A DNA stretch of 64,000 bases from Antarctobacter heliothermus. Its GTDB lineage: Bacteria; Pseudomonadota; Alphaproteobacteria; Rhodobacterales; Rhodobacteraceae. The stretch spans positions 1,682,501 through 1,746,500 of the forward strand of contig NZ_CP022540.1 of the NCBI RefSeq assembly GCF_002237555.1. Reading direction: 5' to 3'. The first letter of the stretch is position 1. Each line of letters opens with the position of its first letter. This document shows positions 30,998-41,169 of the stretch, piece after piece. The notes beneath the pieces were generated by a model. That model saw nothing but the letters and a program-made list of their open reading frames with translations, was not told the DNA's origin and did no database searches. A program made the translations under genes and the position numbers.

Positions 30998-32490
30998 GCG
31001 CGGCACTGGCCCTAGCGTTTTTGACGCTGGGGCCGGTGGCTGTGGTGCTGGCGCGGGCCGGGGGCTTTGGTGTTCTTGGCCCGGGCGATTGGCAAGCGGT
31101 GCGCTTTACCCTGTGGCAAGCTTTGCTGTCGGCCGCGTTCAGCGTGGTGCTGGCGGTGCCGGTGGCCAAGGCCATGGCACGGCGGCGATTTTCTGGGCGC
31201 GGTTTGCTGGTGACGCTCTTGGGCGCGCCGTTCATCCTGCCGGTGATCGTGGCGGTCATGGGGCTGATCGCGGTTTTTGGACAGGCAGGGCTGGTTAATG
31301 CGGGCCTGGCAGCTTTGGGGCTGCCGACCATTGATATTTACGGCGTGCACGGGGTCGTGCTGGCTCATGTGTTTTTCAACCTGCCACTGGCAGTGCGGAT
31401 GCTGTTTTCCGCCTGGCAGGCCGTCCCGGCAGAGCATTTCCGGCTGACGGCCTCGTTGGGGTTGAGCGGGCAGGCGCAATGGCGGGTAATCGACGGGCCA
31501 TTGATGGCCAGGGTCTTGCCCGGGGCATTTACGGTAATATTCGTGATCTGCCTGACCAGCTTTGCGGTGGCGTTGACGCTGGGCGGAGGTCCACGGGCCA
31601 CGACGGTGGAACTGGCGATCTATCAGGCCATGCGTTTTGAATTTGATTTAGGCCGGGCGGCGGCGTTGGCGGTGTTGCAACTGGCGCTGGCGCTGGCGGC
31701 GGGGTTGGTGGCCTTGCGTTTTGCAGGGCAAAGCGGCTTTGGCGCGGGGCGCGACCGGGTGGTGCCACGCTGGGACGGGCAGGGGCCGTTGGCCCGGATC
31801 TGGGACGGTGCGTGGATTGTACTGGCGGCACTGTTCCTGTTGGTGCCGTTGTCGACGGCGGTCTTGCGGGGCGTGCCGGGGCTATGGCTGCTTGGCCCGG
31901 ACACGCTGCGCGCGGCGGGGCATTCGCTGATGGTGGCGTTGGGCTCGACGGCGTTATGTATGGCTTGGGCGCTGCCATTGGCGTCGCGCCGGGGAGAACT
32001 GTTGGCCTTGCCCGCCATCGCGATTTCGCCACTGGTGCTGGGCACGGGGCTGTTCCTGATCGTGCGACCGTTCATGAACCCGTTTGATCTGGCACTGCCG
32101 GTGACGGGTCTGGTCAATGCGCTGATGGCGTTGCCCTTTGCATTGCGCATCTTGCGGCCAGAGGCAGAGGCCGTTGCGCGCGACTATGGCCGCCTGCGGG
32201 CAACCCTACGCATGACACCCTTGGCGTGGTTACGGCTGATCTGGCTGCCGCGTCTTCGGCGGCCCATGGGCTTTGCCGCCGGGCTGACGGCGGCGTTGGC
32301 GATGGGCGATCTGGGAGTTATCGCGTTGTTTGCAGACCCGGATCGGACAACCCTGCCCCTACAGGTGTACCGTTTGATGGGATCATACCAGATGGAGGCA
32401 GCGGCCGGGGCGGCGCTGCTGTTGTTGATGCTCAGTCTCAGTCTGTTCTGGCTGTTCGATCGTGGAGGACGGGTGAATGCTGCGACTTGA
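30973..32490 (+). CDS. thiP: Thiamine ABC transporter, permease
   Basis: A 505-residue double permease with about twelve membrane helices in two halves, each containing an EAA loop: the first near QAVPAEHFRLTASLGLSGQAQWRVID, the second near VARDYGRLRATLRMTPLAWLRLIWLP. This is the FbpB/CysTW type arrangement of ThiP. It forms the membrane channel with ThiQ. It overlaps thiB at its start and thiQ at its end. Confidence 0.92.
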   Translation: MAARALAVSAALALAFLTLGPVAVVLARAGGFGVLGPGDWQAVRFTLWQALLSAAFSVVLAVPVAKAMARRRFSGRGLLVTLLGAPFILPVIVAVMGLIAVFGQAGLVNAGLAALGLPTIDIYGVHGVVLAHVFFNLPLAVRMLFSAWQAVPAEHFRLTASLGLSGQAQWRVIDGPLMARVLPGAFTVIFVICLTSFAVALTLGGGPRATTVELAIYQAMRFEFDLGRAAALAVLQLALALAAGLVALRFAGQSGFGAGRDRVVPRWDGQGPLARIWDGAWIVLAALFLLVPLSTAVLRGVPGLWLLGPDTLRAAGHSLMVALGSTALCMAWALPLASRRGELLALPAIAISPLVLGTGLFLIVRPFMNPFDLALPVTGLVNALMALPFALRILRPEAEAVARDYGRLRATLRMTPLAWLRLIWLPRLRRPMGFAAGLTAALAMGDLGVIALFADPDRTTLPLQVYRLMGSYQMEAAAGAALLLLMLSLSLFWLFDRGGRVNAAT

Positions 32491-33181
32491 GGATCTACAG
32501 GTGCCAATGGACGCGGACGCTTTGAAGGCTGATCTGGTGCTGCCACCCGGTCGGCGGGTGGCGCTGTTGGGCCCGTCCGGCGCGGGCAAGTCGACGCTGT
32601 TGGACGCCATTGCCGGGTTTCGTGAGACGACGCAGGGGCGCATCCTCTGGCAAGACCGTAACCTGACACATCTGCGCCCCGAGGCGCGCCCGGTCTCTAT
32701 CCTGTTTCAGGACAGCAATCTGTTTCCCCATCTGACGCTGGCACGGAACCTGTGTCTGGCCCTGCATCCCGACGGTCGCCGCCCCGACGATGAGGCGCGC
32801 GCACGGATCGAGGGCGCATTGCGCCGCGTAGGTCTGGAGGGCATGGCGGACCGTAAGCCCGGTACCCTGTCCGGTGGCCAGCAGGGGCGCGCTGCGCTGG
32901 CGCGCGTGCTGCTGATGGCGCGGCCGGTGATCCTGCTGGATGAACCGTTTGCCGCGCTGGGACCGGCGTTGAAACGCGAAATGCTGGATCTGGTGCGCGA
33001 GGTGGGAGAGAGCCTTGCCGCGCTGGTGGTCATGGTGACCCATGACCCACGCGATGGCGCTGGTTGGGCGCAGGACGTGGTGTTGGTTGCCGAGGGAATG
33101 GCGCATCCACCTGTTCCGACGGAAAGGTTCTTTGGTGATCCGCCACAGGCCTTTCGCGACTATATCGGCACGGCAGACTAA
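32477..33181 (+). CDS. thiQ: Thiamine ABC transporter, ATPase
   Basis: A 234-residue ABC ATPase: Walker A GPSGAGKST, Q-loop in LFQDSNLFPHLT, signature LSGGQQGRAALARVLL, Walker B PVILLDEPF and the switch histidine in MVTHDP. It energises uptake by ThiBP. It overlaps thiP by 14 bp and ends the operon at a strong terminator. Confidence 0.94.
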   Translation: MLRLEDLQVPMDADALKADLVLPPGRRVALLGPSGAGKSTLLDAIAGFRETTQGRILWQDRNLTHLRPEARPVSILFQDSNLFPHLTLARNLCLALHPDGRRPDDEARARIEGALRRVGLEGMADRKPGTLSGGQQGRAALARVLLMARPVILLDEPFAALGPALKREMLDLVREVGESLAALVVMVTHDPRDGAGWAQDVVLVAEGMAHPPVPTERFFGDPPQAFRDYIGTAD

Positions 33182-33205
33182 TGCCCGACCCGCGCGCCAG
33201 AAACG

Positions 33206-33236
33206 AAAAAGCCCCGCCAGATTGGCGGGGCTTTTC
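33206..33236. terminator. Bidirectional intrinsic terminator between thiQ and petC
   Basis: Stem GCCCCGCCA (33211-33219) / TGGCGGGGC (33223-33231) with a GAT loop, A-run before and T-run (CTTTTC) after. It can end transcripts from both thiQ and petC. Confidence 0.9.
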
Positions 33237-33255
33237 TTTTGTCATGTCACTGTGA

Positions 33256-34032
33256 TCAGGCTGTCGGCTTGCGCTTGATCGGGGCCCAGAGGCGCTTGTT
33301 GACCAGATAGAGAAGCGCGGTCAGCACCACCAGAAAGAACACACCGATAAAGCCTGCTTCGCGGCGGGCCATCAACTTGGGCTCTGCGGTCCACATCAGG
33401 AAGGCGGCAAGGTCTTGCGCCTCATGGTGCAGGTCGTTGGAGTGGCCATCGTCAAAATCGACGTCCTCGCCATACAGCGGCGGTGCCATCGAAATCCAGC
33501 CTCCGGGAAAGGCGTGGTTCTCATAGAGGATCGAACCTGCTTCTTCCTTTTCTTCGCCGGTGTAGCCGCTCAGCAGCGAGGCGATGTATTCCGGACCGCC
33601 CATGCCCTTGAACATCTGGTTGATGCCAAGGCCGTAGGGGCCGTGAAAGCCTGCGCGCGCCTTGGCCATCATCGACAGGTCGGGCGCCCCGGCAGAGGTC
33701 ACCGCCGGGAAGTGATCGGTCGGGATCGCTGGGCGGAAGTCGTCCAGCTCTGCGTCGAACACCTCGAAGTTGGCGGAATAGGCGATGACCTGCTCTTCGC
33801 TGTAGCCGAGCGCCTTGAGATCGCGCAGCGGGACGTAGCGCAGCCCGTGACAGGCTGAACAAACCTCTGTGTAAACCTTGAGGCCGCGCTGCAGCTGGTT
33901 CTGGTCCCAGGTGCCGAAGGGGCCTTCGAACGAGAAGGCAAAGTCTTCGACATGGGCCTCGCCACCGGCGGCATGTGCGCCGCCGGCCAGACCGAGGGCC
34001 ACGAAGGCCGCGAGGGTAAGTTTCTTGAACAT
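33256..34032 (-). CDS. petC: Cytochrome c1 of the bc1 complex
   Basis: A 258-residue exported protein: signal peptide ([18 protein letters not shown]), c-type haem site CSACH (about residues 58-62), the axial Met region near [10 protein letters not shown], and a C-terminal membrane anchor ([24 protein letters not shown]). It carries electrons from the Rieske protein to cytochrome c. Third gene of petABC; a terminator follows. Confidence 0.96.
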   Translation of the reverse strand: MFKKLTLAAFVALGLAGGAHAAGGEAHVEDFAFSFEGPFGTWDQNQLQRGLKVYTEVCSACHGLRYVPLRDLKALGYSEEQVIAYSANFEVFDAELDDFRPAIPTDHFPAVTSAGAPDLSMMAKARAGFHGPYGLGINQMFKGMGGPEYIASLLSGYTGEEKEEAGSILYENHAFPGGWISMAPPLYGEDVDFDDGHSNDLHHEAQDLAAFLMWTAEPKLMARREAGFIGVFFLVVLTALLYLVNKRLWAPIKRKPTA

Positions 34033-34052
34033 CTCTTACGGTCCTTCCTGTC

Positions 34053-35399
34053 TTATTCGGCCGGGGTCGGGGCAGCAGTGCCCTTTGCCGCGTCCTTCGG
34101 CGGATAGTGCGCGTCGAAGTCGGCCTCGATTGTGTCGGGCTGTGCCAGCGGTTTTTCGATCACACCCAAGAGCGGCAGGATGATCAGGAAATAGGCAAAC
34201 CAGTAGGCCGAGGCGATCAGCGAGAAGCTGGCGTAGGGTTCCTCGGCGGGCATGGCGCCCAGCCACATCAGCGCAAAGAAGTCGATCACCAGCAGACCGA
34301 ACCACCACTTGAACATCGGGCGGTATTTGCCCGAACGCACTGAAGAGGTGTCAAGCCAAGGCACCAGCGCCATGACAAGGATCGCACCGAACATCGCCAG
34401 CACGCCAAAGAACTTGGCGTCGATTATGCCGCCTGTGACGAAGGAGGCGAATTGCACCAGCCAGACGTCCGAGGTGAAGGCGCGCAGGATCGCGTAGAAC
34501 GGCAGGAAGTACCACTCCGGCACGATGTGTGCGGGCGTCGAAAGCGGGTTCGCCTCAATGTAGTTGTCGGGGTGGCCCAGGTAGTTCGGCATGAAACCGA
34601 CGATGGCAAAGAAGACTGCCATGATCAGCGCCAGCGCAAACAGATCCTTGATCACATAGTAGGGCCAGAACGGAACGGTGTCCTTTTCGGCCTCTGCCTT
34701 GGACGCGCGACGCACCTCGACACCGGTCGGGTTGTTATTGCCCGTGGTGTGGAAGGCCCAGATGTGAACGGCGACCAGCGCGGCGATCACGAAAGGCAGC
34801 AGGTAGTGCAGCGAGAAAAAGCGGTTCAGCGTGGCGTTGTCCACCGCCGGTCCACCTAGCAACCATGTCTGGATCGGTTCACCCACCAGCGGGATGGCAC
34901 CAAACAGGCCGGTGATCACGGTCGCGCCCCAGAAGGACATCTGACCCCAGGGCAGAACATAGCCCAGAAAGCCGGTGCCCATCATGCACAGGTAGATCAA
35001 CATGCCGATGATCCACGTCACTTCACGCGGGGCCTTGTACGATCCGTAGTACAGACCACGGAAGATGTGGGCATATACAGCGACAAAGAACAGCGAGGCG
35101 CCATTCATGTGCAGGTAGCGGATAAAGTGACCGCCGTTCACATCGCGCATGATGTGTTCGATCGAGGCAAAGGCCAGATCAACATGCGGTGTGTAGTGCA
35201 TCGCCAGAATGACCCCGGTGGCGATTTGCAGCACCAGACAGAAGGTCAGGACAATACCCCAGATCCACATCCAGTTCAGGTTCTTGGGGGTGGGGATCAT
35301 GATCGTGTCGTACAGAAGACCCACGATCGGCAGGCGGCTGTGCAGCCACTTTTCTACGCCGGTCTTGGGCTCATAATGGTCGTGTGGAATTCCAGCCAT
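34053..35399 (-). CDS. petB: Cytochrome b of the bc1 complex
   Basis: A 448-residue membrane protein with eight helices. It contains the b-haem ligands in [28 protein letters not shown] and [16 protein letters not shown], the Qo-site [10 protein letters not shown] and the PEWY motif ([12 protein letters not shown]). It oxidises ubiquinol and drives the Q cycle. It lies between petA and petC in one operon. Confidence 0.97.
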   Translation of the reverse strand: MAGIPHDHYEPKTGVEKWLHSRLPIVGLLYDTIMIPTPKNLNWMWIWGIVLTFCLVLQIATGVILAMHYTPHVDLAFASIEHIMRDVNGGHFIRYLHMNGASLFFVAVYAHIFRGLYYGSYKAPREVTWIIGMLIYLCMMGTGFLGYVLPWGQMSFWGATVITGLFGAIPLVGEPIQTWLLGGPAVDNATLNRFFSLHYLLPFVIAALVAVHIWAFHTTGNNNPTGVEVRRASKAEAEKDTVPFWPYYVIKDLFALALIMAVFFAIVGFMPNYLGHPDNYIEANPLSTPAHIVPEWYFLPFYAILRAFTSDVWLVQFASFVTGGIIDAKFFGVLAMFGAILVMALVPWLDTSSVRSGKYRPMFKWWFGLLVIDFFALMWLGAMPAEEPYASFSLIASAYWFAYFLIILPLLGVIEKPLAQPDTIEADFDAHYPPKDAAKGTAAPTPAE

Positions 35400-35410
35400 G
35401 TTCTAGCTCC

Positions 35411-36004
35411 TTAACCCAGCAGGATCGTGCTGTCGTCGACCCATTCGGCGGGCGGGACAGGCAGGTTTTCGGGGGCGGGGCCTTTGCGGATGCGGCCCGC
35501 CAGATCGTAGTGCGACCCGTGGCAGGGGCAGAACCAGCCGCCAAATTCACCGGCATCGCCCAGCGGCACACAGCCCAAGTGGGTGCAGACACCCATCTGG
35601 ACCAGCCACGCTTGTGGCGCTTCACCCTCGGGCGAGGGCATCGTCCGGTTGGCATCGGTTGCGGGTGCATTTGAATCGGCCAGGTTGGCGTTGCGCGCGT
35701 TGGTGTCAACGACGCTCTCGCCTGCTGCAAAGGCCACTTCTTGTTCCTTGGCTTCTTCAATCTCGGCACCGGTGCGGTGGCGGATGAAAACCGGCTTGCC
35801 CAGCCATTTGACGGTCAATTGAGTGCCGGGGGCAACGCCAGACACGTCAACCCGGATGGTCGACAATGCGCGCACGTCGGCCGAAGGGTTCATTTGATTG
35901 ACCAGCGGCCATACGGCTGCGGCTGTTGTGACGACTCCGGCGCCGCCGGCGGCGTAGTAGAGGAAATCTCTTCTGGTGCCTTCGTGGTCTTCTGCGTGGG
36001 ACAC
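35411..36004 (-). CDS. petA: Rieske iron-sulfur protein of the bc1 complex
   Basis: A 197-residue protein anchored by an N-terminal helix within a Tat-like signal ([23 protein letters not shown]). The [2Fe-2S] cluster motifs CTHLGCVP and CPCHGSHYD are intact, with the two His ligands. First gene of petABC, 11 bases before petB. A 221-base leader upstream to 36225 separates it from a divergent outer-membrane gene. Confidence 0.96.
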   Translation of the reverse strand: MSHAEDHEGTRRDFLYYAAGGAGVVTTAAAVWPLVNQMNPSADVRALSTIRVDVSGVAPGTQLTVKWLGKPVFIRHRTGAEIEEAKEQEVAFAAGESVVDTNARNANLADSNAPATDANRTMPSPEGEAPQAWLVQMGVCTHLGCVPLGDAGEFGGWFCPCHGSHYDLAGRIRKGPAPENLPVPPAEWVDDSTILLG

Positions 36005-36225
36005 GAGGTTCGCTCCATTGCTGTGGGGCCGGCGGCCCGCGGTAAACCCATGAATCCGGAGCCTCCACAGACTCTGGACCCCGCTCAGGCACGGTATCTA
36101 GCCGGGTGCCTCAGAGTGGTAAAGGATGCAAAAGCCTCACACTCAATTCTCGCGCGCATCTGTCGCGGTTGAAACCGCCCCTTCCCAATGATTATGTCCT
36201 ATCAACGAACGATAGAGGCGGCGAC

Positions 36226-36879
36226 ATGCGGCGTTTGATTCTTTCCTTGGGTATCCTGATTGGTCTTGCAGCACCTGCTGCGGCTGAGATGGAGCTTTCT
36301 ATCTACTCCGGGTGGCAAACCCTTCCGCATAGCCGAATCTCGGGCAAGTTGCCCAATGGTGGCGGATCATACGACGAACTCGTCGGCTGGGAGGGCAAGC
36401 CCTTTACCATGCCGCCCTACTATGGCGCGCGTGCAACATGGTGGCGCAGCGATACATTGGGCTTTGGCGTCGAATACACCCATACCAAGGCATATGCAGA
36501 CGATTCGACGCAAAAGGCCCTTGGCTTTGACCGGCTCGAGTTTACGGACGGCCACAACGTCCTGACGGCGAACGTCATGCGCCGCTGGCCGGAACGCTGG
36601 GGCAAGGTGACGCCCTATGTCGGCGGCGGTTTGGGGATCGCGTTTCCGCATGTCGACGCTGACCATGTCAGCGGTTCGGACACATACGGATTTCAGGTTA
36701 CAGGTCCGGCCATGCGTTTGACTGCCGGTGCCAGCTATCCGATCAGCGATCGCTTTTCGGTCTTCGGGGAATACCAGTTCACCTATTCCGCAAACGAAGG
36801 CACGTTTGACGATGGCGGTACGTTCAAGACCGACATCAAGACCAACGCGCTGAATGTCGGTATCTCGCTGAATTTCTGA
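36226..36879 (+). CDS. Outer-membrane beta-barrel protein (OmpW/OMP_b-brl type)
   Basis: A 217-residue protein with a signal peptide ([18 protein letters not shown]). The mature part alternates hydrophobic and polar residues typical of an eight-strand barrel and ends in an aromatic residue ([13 protein letters not shown]). The length fits small porin-like or sensor barrels; function is unknown. ATG 36226 follows a GAGGCGGCGAC leader; the longer upstream frame is not supported. Confidence 0.78.
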   Translation: MRRLILSLGILIGLAAPAAAEMELSIYSGWQTLPHSRISGKLPNGGGSYDELVGWEGKPFTMPPYYGARATWWRSDTLGFGVEYTHTKAYADDSTQKALGFDRLEFTDGHNVLTANVMRRWPERWGKVTPYVGGGLGIAFPHVDADHVSGSDTYGFQVTGPAMRLTAGASYPISDRFSVFGEYQFTYSANEGTFDDGGTFKTDIKTNALNVGISLNF

Positions 36880-36946
36880 CGGGATGCGGGGTTGACCCCG
36901 CCAATTGGTTTCACAGTGGGCGGACAGATGTCCGCCCTTTTTCGTG

Positions 36947-37552
36947 TCAACCGCTGGGCATCGTCGCGATCATCGACGGGCGTTGGGCAAACTCTGCATA
37001 CCAATCGGACAACGTATCGCGGCCCGTGCGCCAAGACCGCGCTTCATGCCGGTAATCAAGGTACCCCAGTGCGCAGCCCACAGCGATATGACCCATGTCC
37101 ATGCGGCCCTGCAGGTGGCTCATCCAGCGGGTGCCCAATGCGTCCAGGGCGCGCGACACCTTGGCCCACTGACCTTCGATCCAATCCATCGAGACGTTTT
37201 CCGGTGTGCGAAAGCGCTCTTCGTAGACGATCAGAACCGCCGCATCCATGATCGCGTCGCCCGTCGCCTCCAACGTCAGGGTGTCCCAGATGCGGGATTC
37301 CGGATACAGTTCCGCCTTGGCGCGGTCGTTCAAAAAGCGGCAGATCACCCGACTGTCATAGAGCGTCGGGCCGTTGGTGCGCATCAACGCCGGGATCTTG
37401 CCCAGCGGATTGGCGGAAATCAGCGCCGGATTGGGGGCCACGGGGGTGGTCTTGACGTTCACGATCTCCACATCGTCCATCTGCCCGGTCTCGTGCAGGG
37501 TGACCATGACCTTGCGGACAAAGGGCGAGGCGGCGGAATGGAGCAGTTGCAT
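36947..37552 (-). CDS. Glutathione S-transferase family protein
   Basis: A 201-residue GST: thioredoxin fold with SPFVRKVMVTLHETG (about residues 9-23), NPLGKIPAL with the cis-Pro, and LYDSRVICRFL with the Glu/Asp-Ser glutathione contact. The helical C-domain follows. The active Ser in ASPFVRK is consistent with beta- or related class members. Substrate unknown. It precedes xerC and DUF484 on the same strand. Confidence 0.88.
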   Translation of the reverse strand: MQLLHSAASPFVRKVMVTLHETGQMDDVEIVNVKTTPVAPNPALISANPLGKIPALMRTNGPTLYDSRVICRFLNDRAKAELYPESRIWDTLTLEATGDAIMDAAVLIVYEERFRTPENVSMDWIEGQWAKVSRALDALGTRWMSHLQGRMDMGHIAVGCALGYLDYRHEARSWRTGRDTLSDWYAEFAQRPSMIATMPSG

Positions 37553-37618
37553 CGGATGTCCTTATCGTTGCAGGGGCGACTCGCCCGGCGGACAGGTAAA
37601 CAGGTTGCACGACCGGCG

Positions 37619-38542
37619 TCACGCCTTGGGGTGCGTTGCCTCGTAGACCTTCATCAGGTGAACCTCATCCACTGCCGTGTAGGCCTGCGTTGTTGACAGG
37701 GACGCGTGGCCCAGAAGTTCCTGTATGGCACGCAGATCGCCGCCCGCAGCCAACAGATGCGTGGCAAAGCTGTGGCGCATGGCGTGCGGCGTGGCCGTGG
37801 CGGGCAGGCCCAGTTGCATCCGCGCGCGTTCCGTCGCCTTGGACACCAGTCGCGGGTTCAACGCGCCGCCGCGCGCGCCACGAAACAGTGCGGCGTCCGG
37901 TTCGACCGGAAAGGGGCACAGCCGCAGGTAGGTGTCGACTGCCCGGACCGCAACTGGCAGCACCGGAACGATCCGTTCCTTGCCGCCCTTGCCGACGATT
38001 CGCAGAGACGCACCCAACGGCAGGTCACGGCCTGTTAGGCCCAATGCCTCGGAGATGCGCAATCCACAGCCATAAAGCAGGGTGACCACGGCGGCGTCAC
38101 GCGCGCCCTGCCAGCCTTCGCGCGATTGCACCTCGACCGTGTCGATCATTGCACGCGCGGCGTCCTCTGTCAGCGGGCGGGGCAATTTCTTTTGAAACTT
38201 GGGCGCGCGGGCCGACAACACGGCGGTCGCTTCAAACCCTTCGCGGCGCGCTAGCCAGCGGTAAAAGCTTTTGACTGCGGACAGTTTGCGCGCCACTGAC
38301 CGCGCGCCGATGTCCTGCCGACGCAGATGCGCCATCCAAGACCGCATGTCGGTCGTGGTCACGCGTGCCAGCGGGGCCAATCCCTGCGGTTCGGCGTGAT
38401 GTGCTGTCAGAAAGACAATGAAATCCAGCACGTCGGTGCGATAGGCGCTCAGCGTATTGTCGGCAGCGCCATCCAGCGCCTTGCAAGCCTCCAGCCAGTT
38501 GGCCAACACGTCGCGGGCGGCAGGAGAGATCTCAAGGCTCAT
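37619..38542 (-). CDS. xerC: Tyrosine recombinase XerC
   Basis: A 307-residue recombinase: SAM-like N-domain (ANWLEACKALDGAADNTLSAYRTDV) and catalytic domain with R in TLLYGCGLRISEAL, K in RIVGKGGKERIVP, HAMRHSFATHLLAAGGDLRAIQELLGHASLSTTQAYT (H-x-x-R...H/Tyr). It resolves chromosome dimers at dif with XerD. Start ATG 38542 is used; the upstream open frame overlaps DUF484. The xerC-DUF484 pair is conserved. Confidence 0.95.
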   Translation of the reverse strand: MSLEISPAARDVLANWLEACKALDGAADNTLSAYRTDVLDFIVFLTAHHAEPQGLAPLARVTTTDMRSWMAHLRRQDIGARSVARKLSAVKSFYRWLARREGFEATAVLSARAPKFQKKLPRPLTEDAARAMIDTVEVQSREGWQGARDAAVVTLLYGCGLRISEALGLTGRDLPLGASLRIVGKGGKERIVPVLPVAVRAVDTYLRLCPFPVEPDAALFRGARGGALNPRLVSKATERARMQLGLPATATPHAMRHSFATHLLAAGGDLRAIQELLGHASLSTTQAYTAVDEVHLMKVYEATHPKA

Positions 38543-38555
38543 TGCGCACCCGGCC

Positions 38556-39263
38556 TCAGGCCAGCCACCGCCGCATCGCCCGCTCAAACACGCCTCCAAA
38601 GAAGGCCAGCAGATCGGTGCCCTGTTGCGGCGTGAATTGATGGGGGTCTTCGGACCCCATGACAAGCAGGCCGGGCAGGCGACCGGGACCGAAATCCAGA
38701 CGCAGACAAGCCTCAGAGCGCATCCATTCGGCGCGCTCGCCATAGATCGTCTCGCCGCCCTGTTGCACCTGCCGCAGTACAACCGGACGCATTGGCGCCT
38801 CACGGCCCTCACCGGCATAGGCCTCGACAAAACCGGGTTCGGCCACCGACAGCACGTCGCCAAGGCGGCGCACCACCGGGTCGTCGTCTTCTTGCGCGGT
38901 TTCCAGAACAAGGCGGATCATGTCGACGCGCAGAATCTGCGCTACCTCGCCGCCAAGGTCGTGCAGGAATGTTTCAAAATCGACGGGGTCCAACATCCGC
39001 AACACTGCGCGGTGAATCTGGTTGGTTCCAGCGAGGTTCTCATAGGCCGCCGCGATCACGCTGCGATGGGTGTCCTCCAGCCGGTCTAGCCGCGATTCCA
39101 GTCGCTCCATCGCGATTCCGCGCAGATCGATGATGTTTCCACCCATCGTCCGCTCATTCGAGGCGATCAGGGCCTGCATAAGATCCTTGTCGTCAAGAAT
39201 CATGTCGGGGCGGGAAATGATGGAATCGCGGACCGACTCCTCGATACGCTTGGTGCTGCTCAT
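38556..39263 (-). CDS. DUF484 family protein
   Basis: A 235-residue GAF-like protein: ESVRDSIISRPDMILDDKDLMQALIASNERTMGGNIIDLRGIAMERLE is the typical DUF484 N-terminus, then a coiled-coil stretch and a GAF-like core (GEVAQILRVDMIRLVLE, SEACLRLDFGPGRLPGLLVMGSEDPHQF). The family always neighbours xerC but its role is unproven. ATG 39263 is preferred over the longer open frame. Confidence 0.9.
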   Translation of the reverse strand: MSSTKRIEESVRDSIISRPDMILDDKDLMQALIASNERTMGGNIIDLRGIAMERLESRLDRLEDTHRSVIAAAYENLAGTNQIHRAVLRMLDPVDFETFLHDLGGEVAQILRVDMIRLVLETAQEDDDPVVRRLGDVLSVAEPGFVEAYAGEGREAPMRPVVLRQVQQGGETIYGERAEWMRSEACLRLDFGPGRLPGLLVMGSEDPHQFTPQQGTDLLAFFGGVFERAMRRWLA

Positions 39264-39445
39264 GGGCCTGTGTCCTGCTCGTGCCGCGCTTGTGCGCTTG
39301 ATCTTTTCGGATTGGACACTGTGTGGCCCTACGCGCCCTGACCTGTCAAGAATTTCCACCCCTCTACACGGTGTCGGCCCGTGACCGCGCGGGTTTGGCC
39401 ACGGTCGCAATCCATGCCACACTCTATTCAGAAGAGGAGAGCCCG

Positions 39446-39763
39446 ATGCCCAGGATTACCGTGACGTCCGACGCCCAAACCGTCATTACTACGTTTGAGA
39501 CCAGTCCAGGCCAATGTCAGGATCTGCTGGACGCGCTGCAGTCGGCCTATGCCGAGTTCATCTCGAAACGGCCCGGTTTCATCGCTGCCGCACTGCACGT
39601 CAACGACGCGCAGACGCGGATCGCCAATTATTCGCAATGGGAGCGGCGCGAGGATTTCCTTGCCATGTTGCGATCCGGCGAAATGCGAGAGCGCAATCGC
39701 GCGCTGAACAGCTTTTGCCGCAGTTTTGAGCCGGTCCTTTATGATGTGGCGGCGACCTACTAG
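39446..39763 (+). CDS. Antibiotic biosynthesis monooxygenase (ABM) domain protein
   Basis: A 105-residue protein of the dimeric alpha+beta barrel ABM fold: SPGQCQDLLDALQSAYAEFISKRPGFIAAALHVN, RIANYSQWERREDFLAML. Such proteins act on aromatic or haem substrates or on reactive species; function here is unknown. The GAAGAGGAGAG leader gives a strong ribosome site for ATG 39446. Confidence 0.82.
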   Translation: MPRITVTSDAQTVITTFETSPGQCQDLLDALQSAYAEFISKRPGFIAAALHVNDAQTRIANYSQWERREDFLAMLRSGEMRERNRALNSFCRSFEPVLYDVAATY

Positions 39764-39769
39764 GCGGCC

Positions 39770-40459
39770 TCAGGCAGCGATGGCCCCGTCGAGGCAGTTG
39801 GGGACAAACCGATAGCCCGATCCGCGCACTGTTTCTATGTCGACAGCCCCTTCAGTGGCCGCAAGGCAGGCCCGCAGGTTGCAGACATAGACATCGAACA
39901 CACGCGGATCGGGTTCATCCTCCAACCCGTAGATATGGCCCAGCAGCGCGGCCCGGTTGATCAGTCGCCGGGGGCGCAACGCAATGTATTCCAGCAGTTC
40001 ATAGACCTTGGGGCTCAGCTTGATCGGGCAGCCCGTCAGATGGGCTATGCGGTGTTGCAGGTCTATCGACAGGGGACCATAGCGCAGCACCGGTTGCGCC
40101 AGTCCGTGTGCCCTGCGGGCTATAGCCGAAAGGCCCATCATGGCCTCTTCGGGCGGGCTGGCCGGGTCAAGAACCGTATCGGCCCCGCTTTCCAGCCAGC
40201 GCACGATCTGAGTGTGTGAGGCGTCTTTTGCCATCAATGCAATCGGCATAAGGGGATGGGCACGCCGCAGGTTTGCCAGTGACAGGCTGGGGCGGTCCAG
40301 ATCTCTGGCGTCAAGCACCAGCAGGTCGGCGGGTGTGATGTGGAGAAAGTGGAGAATGTCCTCTGGCCGGTCGGTCCGGGTCAACAGGTTGCCCGCGTCA
40401 GATAGCGCGCTGGCCAGCGTCATCAGCGACCAATTGGTTTCGGCGATCAGGTAACGCAT
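39770..40459 (-). CDS. OmpR-type response regulator with degenerate receiver
   Basis: A 229-residue regulator. The N-terminal receiver region (YLIAETNWSLMTLASALSD, LLVLDARDLDRPS) keeps the LVLDARD phosphoacceptor-like Asp but lacks the acidic pair near the start, where YLIAETNW replaces the usual DD. The OmpR winged helix follows (IKLSPKVYELLEYIALRPRRLINRAALLGHIYG, FDVYVCNLR, VDIETVRGSGYRF). No kinase gene is adjacent. ATG 40459 has an AAGGAG site; an upstream frame to 40591 is open but unsupported. Confidence 0.8.
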   Translation of the reverse strand: MRYLIAETNWSLMTLASALSDAGNLLTRTDRPEDILHFLHITPADLLVLDARDLDRPSLSLANLRRAHPLMPIALMAKDASHTQIVRWLESGADTVLDPASPPEEAMMGLSAIARRAHGLAQPVLRYGPLSIDLQHRIAHLTGCPIKLSPKVYELLEYIALRPRRLINRAALLGHIYGLEDEPDPRVFDVYVCNLRACLAATEGAVDIETVRGSGYRFVPNCLDGAIAA

Positions 40460-40661
40460 CGCGCAAACTCCTTGCCAACTTTCCGGCAAGGAGACGTCTG
40501 GTCCATGCGGAAAGGCCGCCTTTCGGCGATCGGACCCTGCCGACCCGTTCTGTGAACGGCAAAAAGGCCAGTTTGCGGTGCGTTCTGACACCGCTCAACA
40601 GGCTAGGCGGACAATGTGTCGTGATCATGACCCTCCAATGGCGGGCAGGGGGCAGGGGCAC

Positions 40662-40675
40662 ATGACCTGTATCAA
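40662..40675 (+). promoter_or_regulatory. FnrL-like half-site upstream of usp
   Basis: ATGAC-CTGT-ATCAA fits one perfect half (ATCAA) of the FNR palindrome TTGAT-N4-ATCAA; the other half is 3 of 5. It lies 50 bases before the usp start. Suggestive only. Confidence 0.35.
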
Positions 40676-40725
40676 GGCGGGTTACTGCGCCTTCGCTCAC
40701 TCTGGTCCCATCAGGAGGAATGCCC

Positions 40726-41139
40726 ATGTACAAGAACATTTTAGTCCCTCTCGCCTTTGGCGAAGACAGCGATGCCCGGATCAAGTCCGCCACGGCGGTG
40801 GCGCAAAGACTGGCGACTGAGGATGCGCGCATCACGTTTTTGCACGTTATGGAACAGGTGCCGGGCTATGCTGTCAGTTACTTGCCTGCCGACTATACGG
40901 CGCAGGCTCGACTGGCGATCGAAAGTGAACTCAACGACATCGCCGCGGTGGTGCCGGGCGGAGTTGGTCTGGTGGTGTCGGGCCATTCCGGGCGGACCAT
41001 TCTGGACTGGGCTGCGGACAATCCTGTCGATCTGATCGTAATCGCCTCGCATCTGCCCGGAATGCAGGATCTGCTGCTGGGCTCGACCGCAGCTCAGGTG
41101 GTGCGCCATGCCCAATGCGCTGTGCATGTGCTGCGTTGA
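40726..41139 (+). CDS. Universal stress protein, UspA family
   Basis: A 137-residue Usp: starts YKNILVPLAFGEDSDARIKSA, has FLHVMEQVP and the nucleotide-binding end VIASHLPGMQDLLLGSTAAQVVRHAQCAVHVLR (G-x2-G-x9-G-type pattern, here reduced). ATG 40726 is chosen because AGGAGG ends 6 bases upstream; ATG 40720 would be too close. First of a stress-linked run usp-hemerythrin-trxC-rhodanese. Confidence 0.88.
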   Translation: MYKNILVPLAFGEDSDARIKSATAVAQRLATEDARITFLHVMEQVPGYAVSYLPADYTAQARLAIESELNDIAAVVPGGVGLVVSGHSGRTILDWAADNPVDLIVIASHLPGMQDLLLGSTAAQVVRHAQCAVHVLR

Positions 41140-41169
41140 CTCTGCCCCGTTCGGCACCATCCTGCGGGC